Source of the DNA: Ganoderma boninense
Taxonomy: Eukaryota > Basidiomycota > Agaricomycetes > Polyporales > Polyporaceae
Direction of reading: 5' to 3'
Assembly (NCBI GenBank): GCA_002900995.3
Contig: CM035304.1
Span: 851,498-915,497, forward strand
Length of the DNA: 64,000 bases
Shown here one piece after another: positions 34,828 to 46,004 of the stretch (positions are counted from its first letter, which is position 1; the number at the start of each line of letters is the position of its first letter). The position numbers and the translations under genes are program-made. The notes under the pieces are model-generated. The model searched no databases. It had not been told where the DNA came from and was given only the letters and a program-made list of their open reading frames with translations.

Positions 34828-36425
34828 TTAGCCCCAAGGAACGCGGTAGTCAATCTCATCAGTGGAGCCGAGGAAACGCTGTTCCAGTGAGTACCGTCCA
34901 CCAGTGTTCATCCTCTGCCTGCCGACGCCCGGCCACGCCCACCACCGCCCGTCTGCGCTGTCCCCGTGTGCCCCCCTCGAGTCCCAAACTCTGCAGGTGA
35001 GCTGCAGGGAGGGCGCGACTCGGCCGTCGGCTGCCCATCGCACGAACGCCGCCAAGGCGTCGCGGAGCCTCGCGACGTTCAGGTCGTCCAGCTGATCGGC
35101 GGGCGCCGCCGCGGTGTCGAAGCCGAGGCGGAGCTCGACCAGCCCAAGCGGGAGCGGGCCCGACTGTAAGAGCGGCTCCAAGCACGCGCGGAGCCTGTCC
35201 TGCAAGCATATGCATATGCGTTGCATGATGAGCGCTTCACGATCTGGATCCACAGACGCGACGATGACGAGAGCCGACGCACCATAGCCTGCAGTCCGAA
35301 CGGGTGGCCCCCGGCCCACAACTCCGAAAGCCCAATGTACAGGTCGACGCGGCCCAAGCGCGAACGGGGCGTGTCCCGCGCGCACGCGGCGCACACCGCC
35401 GTCAACACCTGCCCCGCGTCGCCCATCTCCGCGCCGAGGCAGAGCCGCCTGGGGCGCGTGTCGCGCACGACCGCCTGGAGGGGATGGAGCTCGCTCGCGC
35501 TGATGGGCTTCCGCAGGCGGAGGGTCGCCAGCGCACAGTCGAGGCCCATCGCGTACAGGCCGAGCAGCTCGCTCGAGCACTACGCGAGCGCCGACAGCGC
35601 GGGCGGGCCCACCGCTACCGCGGCGCCGGCGTTCCGAGCACGCCGCGACAGCCTCCACAGGGTCTGGTTCTCCTCGCGCAGGCGTTATCGCGGGGAATGC
35701 GCGCGCGAACGCGGGGCTGGCCACGAGTTCTGGTGCGAGCCAGAGCACGTCGCAGACGACGCCAAACGCCCGCACGTGAGGGAAACAGCAGGAGCCCGCG
35801 TTTGCGACGAGTGTGGTGTGCCAGTAGCTGTGAGGCGCGTTGATCAGGAGGGTCCGCAGTGTTGGGGCGAACGGCATCAACGCGGGGAGCAGAGTTCGGA
35901 GGTCACCCGCGACACATGGCGACAGAGACGTGAGCCCGTACGGGAAGGAGTTGAGATTGTTGATGCCGTATTGATCGACTATGAATAGGGAGAGACTTTT
36001 GACTGTTTTCAGCCTTCCGAAAGCCTCCCGCAAGGGGCTGGCTACCGCCAGTGACAGAAACAGGCGCGAGTGGCCCAGGACTAAGGTGTCCAATTGGAGG
36101 GAACGGCTGGCGAGGAGATCAGCGAGTCGGAGCGCAGCGGTGGATTCCGAAAATTGACGGATGCTCAAGCTCAGGACCAGCTTTCGCAGGTAGACGAACC
36201 GTGAGGGATCCGTGGTGAGCATAAAGTTCGCGAATTTGGTGATACCTGCCTGTGTGTTGAGCTCTACGCCGTCGGCGAGGAGGTGTGAGGGCCCTTCCGT
36301 ACAAAGCGTGCGGCAAGCCTTCATGAGCGCGGAAGTAGTCGAAGGTCGGGAAGAGACCATAATGAATGCGAGACAGGACATCTAACGGGAGACGCCATTC
36401 GTCGCCATCTTTGTCTGAGAAGGCG
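34828..36425 (-). pseudogene. F-box-like family member, three lesions
   Basis: Exon 2 runs from about 36420 to 35283 and the last exon is 34828-35199 (124 codons, open). Lesion 1: a 4-bp tandem duplication (CATTCATT on the coding strand, 36361-36368) separates EWRLPLDVLS from IMVSSRPSTTSALMKACRTL. Lesion 2: a deletion with frame change near 35690 removes the usual HLQLIP segment. Lesion 3: GAG to TAG at 35580-35582 in the conserved ALAECSSELL motif. After these, ATLRLRKP and DTRPRRLCLGAEM continue to the donor gtgcgt at 35282. The last exon has PLPLGLVELRLGF, LQLTCRV and a WAWPGVG version of the tail motif, but ends without an acidic run. The C-terminal half is much more GC-rich than the N-terminal half, as in the 14822 copy. 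Confidence 0.7.
36361..36368 (-). repeat. 4-bp tandem duplication causing frameshift
   Basis: AATGAATG on the plus strand, CATTCATT in the gene. Relatives have a single unit at this point of the F-box-like block. Confidence 0.6.
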
Positions 36426-36689
36426 TTCAGCACCCCAATGAAACTCGGCGCAAAATAGGGACGAGGGATGCGCATACCACCAGTTTGGTCGTCGAAGAGG
36501 GATTGGCCTTGGGCTTGAGCATCGAAGACGGTGACTGGGAGGAGCCTCGCAGATTAGAAGTAGAGAACAATGAAGCTGCTGCTGCAGGGGACTCGGCCGA
36601 GCTGGTGGCCCGAAGTAGTTCGAGTTCACACGCCACTCCGGTCTCCAGATCGTGTTGAGCACGCACGGGATTCGAAACAAAGAGGCGGC

Positions 36690-37570
36690 GGATTGTATCG
36701 TCCTCCGGGAAGGATGTGGAAGGATTCCAAGTTGGGAAAGAGCCGAAGCAGGATACACTGGGGGTAGTGGGTATCAAGGATCGTCTGGAGAGCGCGCACG
36801 CGAGGGAACCGCTCAGCGACAGGCACGCCGCGGGCTGGGTTGACGGGGCCTCTCAGTGATAGGTTCCTGGAGGGTATCTGCAGAAAGTGTTGGAAAAAAC
36901 TGTCGGAGGTCGAGCAGAGCAGCAAAAGCGAGTAGTATTCCGGTTGTCCTGTACCGTCGTCGTGGTACAGAGGCAAACGGATGAGCTACAAAATAGTACA
37001 ATCCCGCTCTGTATGGTACGTCGGGAACTCCCGGCGAGCAAGCGCTCGCTTGCCAAAATCTGTGCTCCAACAGAAAGACCAAGGACGGAGGAAACATCGC
37101 GGAAGGCCGGGTGGCCATCAAGCGCGGGCATAGAGCCGCTGGATGGAGGTCCGGCAAGGGGAGTGAGGAGATGGGGGCTGCTCATCAAGAGTTTCTCCGT
37201 GTCCTGCAGAGTCAAGGTATTGAGCGCGCTTTCCGGATGTCCGAAGAGGTCGGCAAACGATGCGCCCGTTCCGTGTCGTTGAACGCTGAGACGACGTTCG
37301 AAGACCTGGGGGGCCGTGATCGAGAGAGCGCGTGTATGCGAGGCGGCCAGTGTCGGCGAGCATGAAACTGACGAATAACGCCGTTTGCGACTTTGAGCGG
37401 AGCACAACACCATGACGAAGGACGTACGCAGGACCAGGTGCGTAGAGAAGCCGACAAGTTCTCATAGAAGCTGCTGCCTCTATGGGCGAGGTGATGTCCA
37501 TGAGCTCCATGATTATGTCGAGGGGACGTTCCAAGTCCCCCGGCGCCGCCGTGCAGCTGCGCCGCGCTAT
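36690..37570 (-). pseudogene. Decayed F-box-like relic interrupted by a solo LTR
   Basis: Related to the 32983-34170 copy. The 5' part reads LDIIMELM, then ASMRTCRLLYAPGPAYVLRHGV and SFMLADTGRLAYTRSLDHGP. A frame change leads to VFERRLSVQRHGTGASFADLFGHP and HLLTPL. About 37 residues (the LRRLDAYGVGR region) are deleted. Then SMPALDGHPAFRDVSSVLGL is broken by an LTR (36888-37072). Beyond the LTR GPVNPARGVPVAERFPRVR and FPNLESFHILPG are still readable. Similarity ends near 36700; the C-terminal third is absent. Confidence 0.75.
36888..37072. mobile_element. Solo LTR (185 bp) with 5-bp target duplication
   Basis: The element begins TGTTGGA and ends TCCAACA, a 7-bp inverted terminal repeat of the TG..CA type. 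It is flanked on both sides by GAAAG (36883-36887 and 37073-37077). Removing the element and one GAAAG restores alignment with the uninterrupted paralogue at 33.5 kb. The termini resemble Ty1/copia LTRs. No internal domain, primer-binding site or second LTR is nearby, so it is a solo LTR left by recombination. A MITE with 5-bp duplication is the less likely alternative. Orientation cannot be decided. Confidence 0.8.
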
Positions 37571-38498
37571 AAATCCTGTCACGACCTCACCCCATACAGC
37601 ACCGATCGTCGGTGCTAACCGTTTCCATTTTCGTATGGGGTATAATTGTTGTGATATGTGGCAGATTTGATAGCTATTCAGACGAATGGATGAACGCGCT
37701 GCGTTGCTGGCGTCAGGGGCAGAGAAGGGACGATGGTCGAGTGGCAGGCTAGGATGAGACCCATCGATCTGGAGGCTGAGCCCAGCCCGCTTCACGTGAA
37801 AGCAGTAGGCTCAAGTTTTCTCTGGAAAGGGATTGATCAGCTCTGTCCGCATTTAGGGGAGAAGATTCTGTTGAGCATACCAGAGGATCGCCAATTGCCG
37901 TTTTACTCCGATGACGACGCTCATTCTGCCACGGGGAGACCAGATCGAATGCCAGAAGCCTGTCGAGTGCCATAAAGGGAGAAGGGTTTTAACTCGGAGG
38001 ACCCCAGCCGCGTACCGTTTGCCAGTGGCGGAGAGCCTTGCCAGGCAACATAAGAGCTATAGACGGGCAACAGAAAGCATCTGTGTACCCAACGATTGAC
38101 CGTGAATCGATGTAATGGTCCAATCGATGCAGGTTGCAGGCAGTTGCAGGCCATGATCGTGACCCGGGCGCGATGTGCTGGCCGAACCCGGCCTCCAGGC
38201 GTCTCAGTTGCCTTCTTTGGCAGAGAGCCTGGGGCACTCCGAAATTCGTCCGCAACCAGCTCGTGAAAGAGTCGTACTCTACATAGTAAACACACCGCTC
38301 GTCCCTCTCATACCCTAGTCTGGTATACGCATGGAACACAGCACTCATATCCCGTCCTCGTGCACACGACAGACTCTGAACGTCATACGGTGATCAACTC
38401 TGGCAGGTCCTGGCGATGCTCTGATCCGTAACGCGATCGTTCTCCCCGAGTCCAGCGCACAGGTCCTTATTGTCCTCTTAACAGCGACCCAGTACAGC
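37571..38498. other. Intergenic; 5' flank shared with the 33-kb copy
   Basis: The part about 37740-37880 is a diverged duplicate of 34255-34400. The remainder shows no recognisable gene. Confidence 0.35.
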
Positions 38499-40140
38499 CT
38501 AAAAGTTGTTGTAGATGCCCATCTGTTGGATAAAATACACTTCGCCATCGCCAAAGGGAAACTCGCCACGGCTGGATTCGACGCCTGCGTCGACACCGCG
38601 CCGGGGGCCCAAGCGGTCACGGCGCACCCTCTGTCCAAGGTCCGGCCACAGCCAGTCTCCGTCGTCTCTATCTGCATACAGCCTGCAGGTGAACCTCAGG
38701 GACGGAGCGGCGATACTTGCCAAGCGCGCAACTGCACCTAGATTGCCGCTCTTCACAGTGGATGCTTCGGCACGCCAGAAAGGGTGAAGCCGTCCAATGT
38801 GAAACAGGAGGTTCAGTTCGACAAGTCCTATTGGGACTCGGCCTAAGAGTGCTTTCGAGAGGGAGCAGAGCTCTGTGATCTGTGGAATAGCCAGCGGCGC
38901 GGCGAGACGGATACGACGTTAGGTGGGCCCAGGGACGACTCGGCGGTGCAAGAAATGACATACCGTTGCAGATTCTTGGAACGTAATCCGCAAATCGATG
39001 CGCTCTAGATACGCAGTGGTGTGCAAGGCGGCGAACAGGGGCTTGGCCTGGGTATACTCCGCGCGAAGACAGAGACGTCTGGGGTGCGTATCTTGTAATA
39101 CAGCGCGGAGGAGGTCGAGCTCGTCCGCCCAGATGTGCGACCAAAGTCGAAGCGTTTCCAGTGTGCAGTCTAGATGCAGGGCGTACACGGTGCGCAAGTC
39201 TCCCGAACACTCGGCGAGCGACGGCCAGGAGAGTCTCTCACGTCGGCTCCGCACCGAGGAACCAGCACGGCCAATGGCATGCCATGTCTGGGGGTCATCC
39301 CAGCCGCCCTTCGTCGGAGCGTCGGCGGGGATGAGTTGGAGGTGGGTAATGGCAGGGAATGCCACGGCGAACGCTGAGCTGGCAAGAAACGCGGGGATGA
39401 ATTTATGATACACGATGCCGAATGTTTGAACGTGAGGGAAATGACAATGCCCGGAGTCCAAGCCGAATGATTCTTCCTTGATGAGCAGCGTCCGGAGAAG
39501 GGTGCCACCGTTGGCAAAGGGTCTCGGACACCATGCACCATACCGATTGATGTGGACTCTAGCTGCCATGGAAGACGTTTGATCGAGGAAGCGGTGTACT
39601 CGTCCACCTCGATGGCGACTAGGTGTTTGACTGACGTCAACCCACTAACCGCTTGGCGAACGGCGGGGTCTGCGATGCGGCCCAGAAAGTAATTTGCTGG
39701 CCGTAGCACTAAGGTCTTCAACGCCAGGGAAGGGCGGGACAGAAGCTGAAGCAGACGGTCCTTGATGTCGGCGCCAGTAACGCGTGGAATGCCAAGCAAG
39801 ACCAGCTTTCGCAAGTACGCGAACCGTGAGGGATCTCCGCTTAGCATGAATGTCGTGAATTTAGAGATCTCACGCGTTGAGTCAAGCTGAACACCGTCTC
39901 GCAGCAGGTGCCTGGGTCCTTCCATGTAGAGCGTGCGGCATGTCTTCATGAGCGTGGAGATCGTAATGGGCAGGGAAATGGTCATGACGCCGAATATCAC
40001 GTCAAAGGGAAGCCTCCACGGATGGTTGTCGTTGAGCTGTGAGGACCATTGAGACCCGGGCCGTCAGTATGTGCTGGGTCAACTCGGACGTGAGAACAGA
40101 CACTTACAGCTGGGTAAGATACTTGGGAGAAACCAGACAT
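38499..40140 (-). pseudogene. F-box-like family member, single 10-bp deletion
   Basis: Exons: 40108-40140 (MSGFSQVSYPA), 38964-40036 and 38499-38879; introns 71 and 84 nt. Block LNDNHPWRLPFDVIFGVM / ISTLMKTCRTLYMEGPRHLL opens exon 2. Later SFGLDSGHCHFPHVQTFGIV, HLQLIP, LAECSGDLRTVYALHLD and DTHPRRLCLRAEY follow. The last exon has GRVPIGLVELNLLF, LRFTCRL and DGDWLWPDLGQ, with a weakly acidic end. Exon 2 is 1,073 nt. At 39486-39496 the sequence TCCGGACGCTG lacks 10 bp relative to the family form with two ACGCTG units. Adding 10 gives 361 codons exactly. This is the sole lesion seen, so it may be a recent null allele. Confidence 0.72.
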
Positions 40141-40535
40141 CACGATAGAAGACGGTTGAAGGATTCGGTAGAGATCGATGTTACTGCACCATCAATGAAG
40201 AGACTAGGTTTAGAGTTCACGCTCCGATTCATACCTCCAGGGCGTTCAATAAATACCGCGCTTGAGGAAGGCATATATCTGCGCATGATTGACGAGTACG
40301 CTGATCTCGTAGGACCTACAAAACAACAAGAAACTAGCACTAGTAGTGAGCATGAAATTGACGAAACAGAGAGAAAGAAAGTAACGCAGTGCCCGTTGAG
40401 CACTCCATTATGAGGCCACGAAGTGTCTGGCCGTGCATAGAAAACGGGCGTCTGCTCGAGATAACTTGATTCTGAGATGGAAGGGGCGAAGAGAAGACTT
40501 ACTCCATCTTACATACACAAATTCTAATCTTTACT
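40141..40535. other. Upstream leader of the 38.5-kb copy; intergenic
   Basis: On the minus strand the stretch just above the start codon resembles the leader of the 18559 and 46004 genes (related MNRS../MKRN.. start). Otherwise nothing recognised. Confidence 0.35.
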
Positions 40536-42113
40536 TCACCACCCGTGCTCATCTTCCTCCATCATCAAACCGCCCAAGTCGTTCTCCAATCCGTCGTTAC
40601 CAAAAGGACTCGGACTTAAGTACCCGGAAGAGTCCGACTCGTCGTCCCCGTGAGCGCCATACATAGAGTCATACCAGGCGTCGTCCGTCGAACGGCGCAC
40701 AGCGACATCCACCAAGGACGGCATCGCCGCACGGAAGATGCCTGCGGCCGCCTCGAGATCGAGGGCCTCGCAGGCGCGGCCCGCATGGCGCACAGAGGGA
40801 CCAAGATCGTCGTCCGTGTCCGCGGGCACGAACAGGCCGTAGTTGAGCGTGAGCGTCAGGGCGCGGAGCGGGACGACGGCCAGTGTCCTGGCGATGTTTC
40901 CCTGCGCAAATGCAAGTTAGGCGGAGCATGAAGGTTACGGGCGGACAGCGCGACACACCAGCACCGTCTGGACGTTCGCCGCGACCTCGTCCACGTCCAA
41001 GCAGACCTCCAGCTCCAGCGCCCGCAGCCCTTCCGCGCAGTGGTGCTCGAGCATAGATGCCATCGCGCTGTCTTCGAACTGGTGGGCCCCGACAAGGCTG
41101 ATCGCGAGGCTCGTGGGCCGGGCGTCCTCCAGGACGTCCGCGAGGGCAGTCGCCGCCTCGACCGACACCGGGCCGATGAGCCGCAGGTTCGTGACGGGGC
41201 ACGCGAGCCCCAGGATGAACACATCCGTGAGGCCCCCGACGAGCTCCTCGAGGCGCGTCCACGACCGCCCGTGCCGCTCAAGCGTCGCCTTGTTCGCGGT
41301 GCGGGCGAGCAGGGAGTGGAAGAACTCCTCTGGGTGGCCCTCGCCGGCGACGGCGAAGGAGAAGTGGGTGAGGTTCGGGAACGCGGTGGTGCATGCGACG
41401 GTCTTGAGGACCCAGGTGATGTCGTACGTCACGCTGAGCTTGCGGACGGAGGGGTAGACGACGTCGTACAGGATGTGGTCGAGGGCCATGGCGGTGTTGG
41501 TCGCCGTGATCTCCTCGAGCGTCTCGGAGAGGTTCGCGAGGAGGACGATGGGATTCCGGCGTTCTGCGTCTTCGGCATTGTGCCAGGAGGAAAGCGGGGT
41601 GAAACCGATCGATATTGTCTTGAGGGGCGAGCGGATCGCGGAGATCAGGCTGCAAGCGCGTAGGTCACACTCGTCGACCGTGAGGTATCGGAGCGTCGTC
41701 AATGCGGAGAAGGCTCTGACCAGCGGAGTGGGATCAGTGGGGTCGGGCGTGCTCGAGCGTTTAGGCATTGACTTGAGCATCGGCTCCGCGTAACGTAAGG
41801 TCAGCGATTCGAGGGCCAGCAAAGGGTGCTTGACCAGCCCCAGTAGGGCGTCCACCTCCCTCGGTAGCAGTTCCTCAGTTGCGATCTCGAGAGAGCGGAG
41901 GAATTGGAAACGGTTATCTGCATCTGCACGCATGAACTGGACGAAGGAGATAATGCTGCTTCCAGCGATGAGCGACACGCCACCGTCTAACAGGAATCTC
42001 ACTCCAGCCTGGCGGAGAGCGAGACATGTTCGAGTCATCTTTTCCATGGTTGATAGGGGAGTCGCCTCCATGATGAGAAGCAGGATGTCGATTGGAAGAG
42101 CTGGGATGGCCAT
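40536..42113 (-). CDS. F-box-like protein, second tail type (intact)
   Basis: Exons 40959-42113 (385 codons) and 40536-40901 (122 codons), 57-nt intron, 506 residues, no interruption. The start reads LPIDILLLIMEATP, then MEKMTRTCLALRQAGVRFLLDGGVSL, the same layout as the WPDLG-type family but diverged. Leucine-rich body segments include LRSLEIA, LESLTLRYAE and LRYLTVDECD. The tail exon carries LRALTLTLNYGLF and IFRAAMPSLVDVAVRRS instead of WPDLG, and ends in an acidic, glycine-rich stretch. The closest relative is the gene at 47885-49620. That relative has an extra 5' exon. Here an acceptor (cttcag) 24 nt above the ATG, in phase with the same segment, suggests an upstream exon I could not place, so the N-terminus may be longer. 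Confidence 0.78.
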
Positions 42114-44294
42114 GATCGCGGGGAATACGTGGTATTTCTGAAGAACAGTTGTAATGTCAGCAAGCGTATCGATTGAGCATGGTAGGCAACGAATCCACTT
42201 GGGTGTACCACAGATTTTCCCTCAAGGAAGGGTACTGTATGATGTCTAGCGGAGTGGGCGGAGGTCGAGCAATGAACAAGACGTCGTACCGCAGCAACTG
42301 CATCAGCAAAAGCGCAAACGTGCTGCATGGCGCTACCGAACCTACAAAGTTCGCAGGCTCCGGTTCTATCCGACACGACCCTACAGTGACCAGGCGGGTA
42401 CGATTATTGCCTGTAGGATCCTATCGTATACGATGCGTTATTATAGAGCAATGCAATCGATTGGCAGGACCCGTTCGATAGCTGCATTGCCATGTAAGTC
42501 ATCCAGCGGACGCGACCGTGAGTTACATTGTACTGTAGTGCCGCACAGGATCTGCGCGTCCCCCCACGATTCTTACTGCTAGTCGACCAGTTGTTCGAAT
42601 TCCATCAGCGATCACCGCCGTCGACGCCGTCAACCACCAAATTCTGATTTCACACATAGCGCCTGAGCCTGAGGACACCGGGGCCGGGGCAATGCCTAAG
42701 TGGCAGTCCCTCAACGGCCTCCAAGTTTTCCAAGTTCTAAGGAAGGAGTCCCCAATGTGCTGTAATGAGCCGAGTCGTACCCCAATGGCTCGTTACCCCA
42801 ATGGATTCACCTCTTGGTCCTCGGCCAGACGCGCTCAAATTGGCGGGAAGGGGCAGAGAGTGTTATGACGTCATCGTGGCCTCCGAGTCCCAACATTTAT
42901 AGGCGCGGGGTGTTCAACTTCACCCCAAAGCACCTTGCCTCGTTCCACCATCTCCCTCCTCTCGCATTCTCTCCCCTGGCTTGGAATGAGCGTCCTCAAT
43001 CTTCTCTACCTCTCGTCTCTGTCTACAGAAGCCCGCTTTTGCCATTTTTCCTCTCCGGCACCAGGCCCAGGTGCGTCTACTGGCTTCCCTGCGACTGGCA
43101 TAGGGCGCACAGCAGGTACGTTTCCCTACATCAGGCTGGGTATATTTGGCAGGCGGCAGGGTTGGTTTTTAGAATTATTCAGAGGTGAGCTACGTTCTCC
43201 GGCACTCCTTTCCCACCCAGAATGTTCAGAGGTGCGTGCGTGCTGTCATACGAGTTTGGATGAAGCGCGATCCCGGCCATCATACATCCGCGTAACCAGG
43301 TGCGTGCTTAAACGTCTCATTGGAGTCGGAACGTCCAGGTAAGTACGATTGTGACTGTCGCCGCGCTTCAATCGTGTCCTACTCTGGAGTTTGCAGCACT
43401 CAGAGCACATCGTTGATCATTTGTGATGCGTTAGTGTCTCCCCTCGTACCTCCACCTATTTCTCGCCCATAGAAGCATGAACTGAGGTTGTATTTGCCCG
43501 CGGTTTGTTAGTAGCTTGTTTGTAGCAGCCGTAAGCTTACAATATAATTATTTTTGTTCATTAATCATTATCCGTTGCCGCGATCGCGGTGTGCATTGAA
43601 GCCAAGGTTGGCGTCCCCCATCATTTTCCACAAGAGTTCGTAGGTCTCTACAGCGATACGGTGTGTCAACTATATTCCCCTACAGTGACACGCAGGAGCT
43701 TCTATAGAGTCCTGCAAGGCTCTACAGTGTGCCACTGATCGGACTACAAACATATACAGGGTCTTGGGCGCCTTGCTATAAGCCCCTACAGAGCACTACG
43801 ACGTCCTACAGGACCCCGCGGGGTACTTACGATCCCCTACTAACCTTGTAGATAATTGCTCGACACTGCATATCCCTGCAATCCCGCTGCCCAGTTTGCT
43901 GATGTGCAGCATGCCGTGGCAGCTCTGACACCATTCGGCCGGTGATAGCCGGGAGCCATCAACGGGCGTCTCAGTTGCTAAAAGCGAACCCTCGCTCAGC
44001 TCAGGCTCGTGTTCTCAATTGCGTGTCATTCGGGATTGTTGGAATAGACTTCTACATCTGCCGGTATGTAATTCTCCCCTAACTCAAACATATAGATTGC
44101 ATCTGCACCTGCATTTGCTGTACTGCTGCCACTCATGCTCGGCGTGGCCCACGTGCCAGTGCACTACTAGTAGTACTAGTATGGCGGTCACTGCGGATGA
44201 CATACACCGAGTCGTGCTTCCATCATCATCGCTCCATCCCCGTCATCATCTCTGATAAATACACGTCTTCATCATCGTCGAGAAACGCACGGTC
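42114..44294. other. Intergenic with promoter-like patch and CTACAG cluster
   Basis: A TATA-like TTTATAGG at about 42896 is followed 80-90 nt later by an ATG at 42986 opening a short ORF, a weak gene candidate. Five exact CTACAG hexamers lie at 43648-43811. No family relic or transposon domain recognised. Confidence 0.3.
43648..43811 (+). repeat. Cluster of CTACAG motifs
   Basis: Exact CTACAG at 43648, 43680, 43722, 43786 and 43806, several as CCCTACAG, with near variants between. Spacing is irregular, so it is not a regular tandem array. Confidence 0.4.
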
Positions 44295-46004
44295 TCAATC
44301 CGAGTCCGATTCTTCTTCAAAAGGATCATAACCGCACCAGCCGACGAAGTCTCCATCATATCGGTCTTGGTCAATTTCTGGCCACCGCAATTCGTCCTCG
44401 CCATCGGAGAACTTCCAGGTGACGGCCAGAGGAGGCGTCGCAGTAGATGCCCAGCGCCTGAATGCCTCCCCAACGTTGCCCAGTACTGGCGACTTTCCTT
44501 GCAGTCGAATCCGCTCCTCGCCCGCAACATAGAAGACAAGACGAAGGTCGACCAAGCCGTATGGGGGCGGCCGTATGAACAGCGGCTCTAAGATAGAGTA
44601 GATTTGGTTCTGTAATCGCCGCGACTGCCCGATAAATCACGCCCGCAGTCAGGTATAAGCAGAAGATCATCAAGTAAGGGGATTAACTGACCAAGGCCTC
44701 TGTACTTGAAGTCGACTGCAAAGCGTCGGGGATCCACGAGCCCACTACGTACAGATCTACACGAGCGGGGGCTTGGGATGGGAGAACGTCAAAGGTGGCA
44801 AAGATGTCGGGTGCGTCGCCCAAGGTAGTGGGGAGAAGAAGACGTTGTGGACGAGTATCCTTCAAGACCGCACGGAGGGTGGCTATGTCTTCGGCTCGGA
44901 TGGTTGACCACAGGCGGAGTGTGGTGAGAGTGCAGTGGAGACTAAGCTTGTACACGTTCAGAAGCTCCCCGGAGCATTCTTCCACGGCTGGTAGCGACAA
45001 TTTCGAGACTGCGCGGGGAGGTGGGTCTCCCAATCCCGACGCCTCGGCATGGCCGTCAAGCCTAATGCGACCCCGAGTGAGTTCTTCTAATGTGGTCACG
45101 GATGTGAATGACTTCGTGAGCGATGGATGGGTGGTAGGAATAAGTTGGAGGTGCTTGATGCCCGAAAATGCTAGCGCGAAGGCGGGAGTTGCTAGAAACT
45201 CAGGCAACGAACTGACCCACATGACGCCAAAAGTTCGTACATGGTCAAAATCGCGGGTTTGAAGGCCTTGGAAGAAGGAATGTAATGGGATGATCTTGAA
45301 GTTGATCATCAGCGTGTGGAGTGTGTCAGAGAAGGGTCTCAACATCGGCACGATATCGGGAGGACTAAAGACGCTGCCAATGCTAATCGACAGCGACTCC
45401 AATGGGGAAGGAATATTCTGGATGATTTCGGCGCTGTATTCCTGTGTGCTAAAGACATCTATGCGTTTGATTGTTTTCAAGCCACGAAAGGCCTCGCGCA
45501 ATCCGGGCTCGGATTGTGCCAGGAAGGAATTCGTGTGACGGAGGATCAGGGTCTCCAGGACGAGTGAAGGGTGGACGAGGAGCTCAGTGAGTCGTGTCTG
45601 GTAGGAAGGCTCCGCGACGTTGAAGACCAGTTTTCGCAGGTGCGCGAACCGCGACGGATCTTCAGTCAGCATGAAATTGGCAAAGGTAACGATGTCGCTT
45701 GGTCGGCTAAGCTGTACGCCGTCGTAGAGGAGATGCTTCGGCCCTTCGGCATACAGCGTGTGGCACGTCTTCATAACCGCGGAGATTGTGCAGCCTGAGG
45801 TTCCGGAGAATGCCATGATGTGAGACACCACGTCGAAGGGAAGGAGCCACCCTCCCACTTGAAGTGCATGGGGCTACAATTACAATTGTCAACAATGAGT
45901 GGTCATAGTTTGTCATGATCGTGTCGTTCCTAGGGCCCTGGGGGCTGGAATGTAAAGAGACATACCGCCAGCCTGAGCCTGTCCATTGAGGGGAAGTCGG
46001 ACAT
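44295..46004 (-). CDS. F-box-like protein with acidic tail (intact; paralogue of the 18.6-kb gene)
   Basis: Exons: 45966-46004 (MSDFPSMDRLRLA), 44692-45873 (394 codons) and 44295-44609 (105 codons including stop); 511 residues, all in phase. Introns are 92 and 82 nt; the second uses donor gtcagt. Start of exon 2: PHALQVGGWLLPFDVVSHIMA, ISAVMKTCHTLYAEGPKHLL. Body: LRKLVFNVAEP, LETLILRHTN, GIKHLQLIP, VEECSGELLNVYKL. Last exon: NQIYSILEPLFIRPPPYGL, LAVTWKFSDGEDELRWPEI, then a short acidic tail ending EESDSD. It shares exon pattern, leader and sequence with 18559-20350 on the other strand, the clearest inverted paralogue pair in the window. An F-box adaptor role is inferred only. Confidence 0.82.

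Noticed and set aside
36888..37072. The insertion as an intron of the family gene
   Set aside because: No splice signals at its borders; TG..CA ends and perfect 5-bp duplication fit an LTR, and paralogues have no intron here.
42935..43342. Short ORF behind a TATA-like element as a small secreted or pheromone precursor gene
   Set aside because: No convincing signal peptide and no C-terminal CaaX motif; promoter resemblance alone is too weak.
43620..43860. CRISPR-like spacing of CTACAG
   Set aside because: Repeats are only six bases, spacing is irregular, and the genome is eukaryotic.
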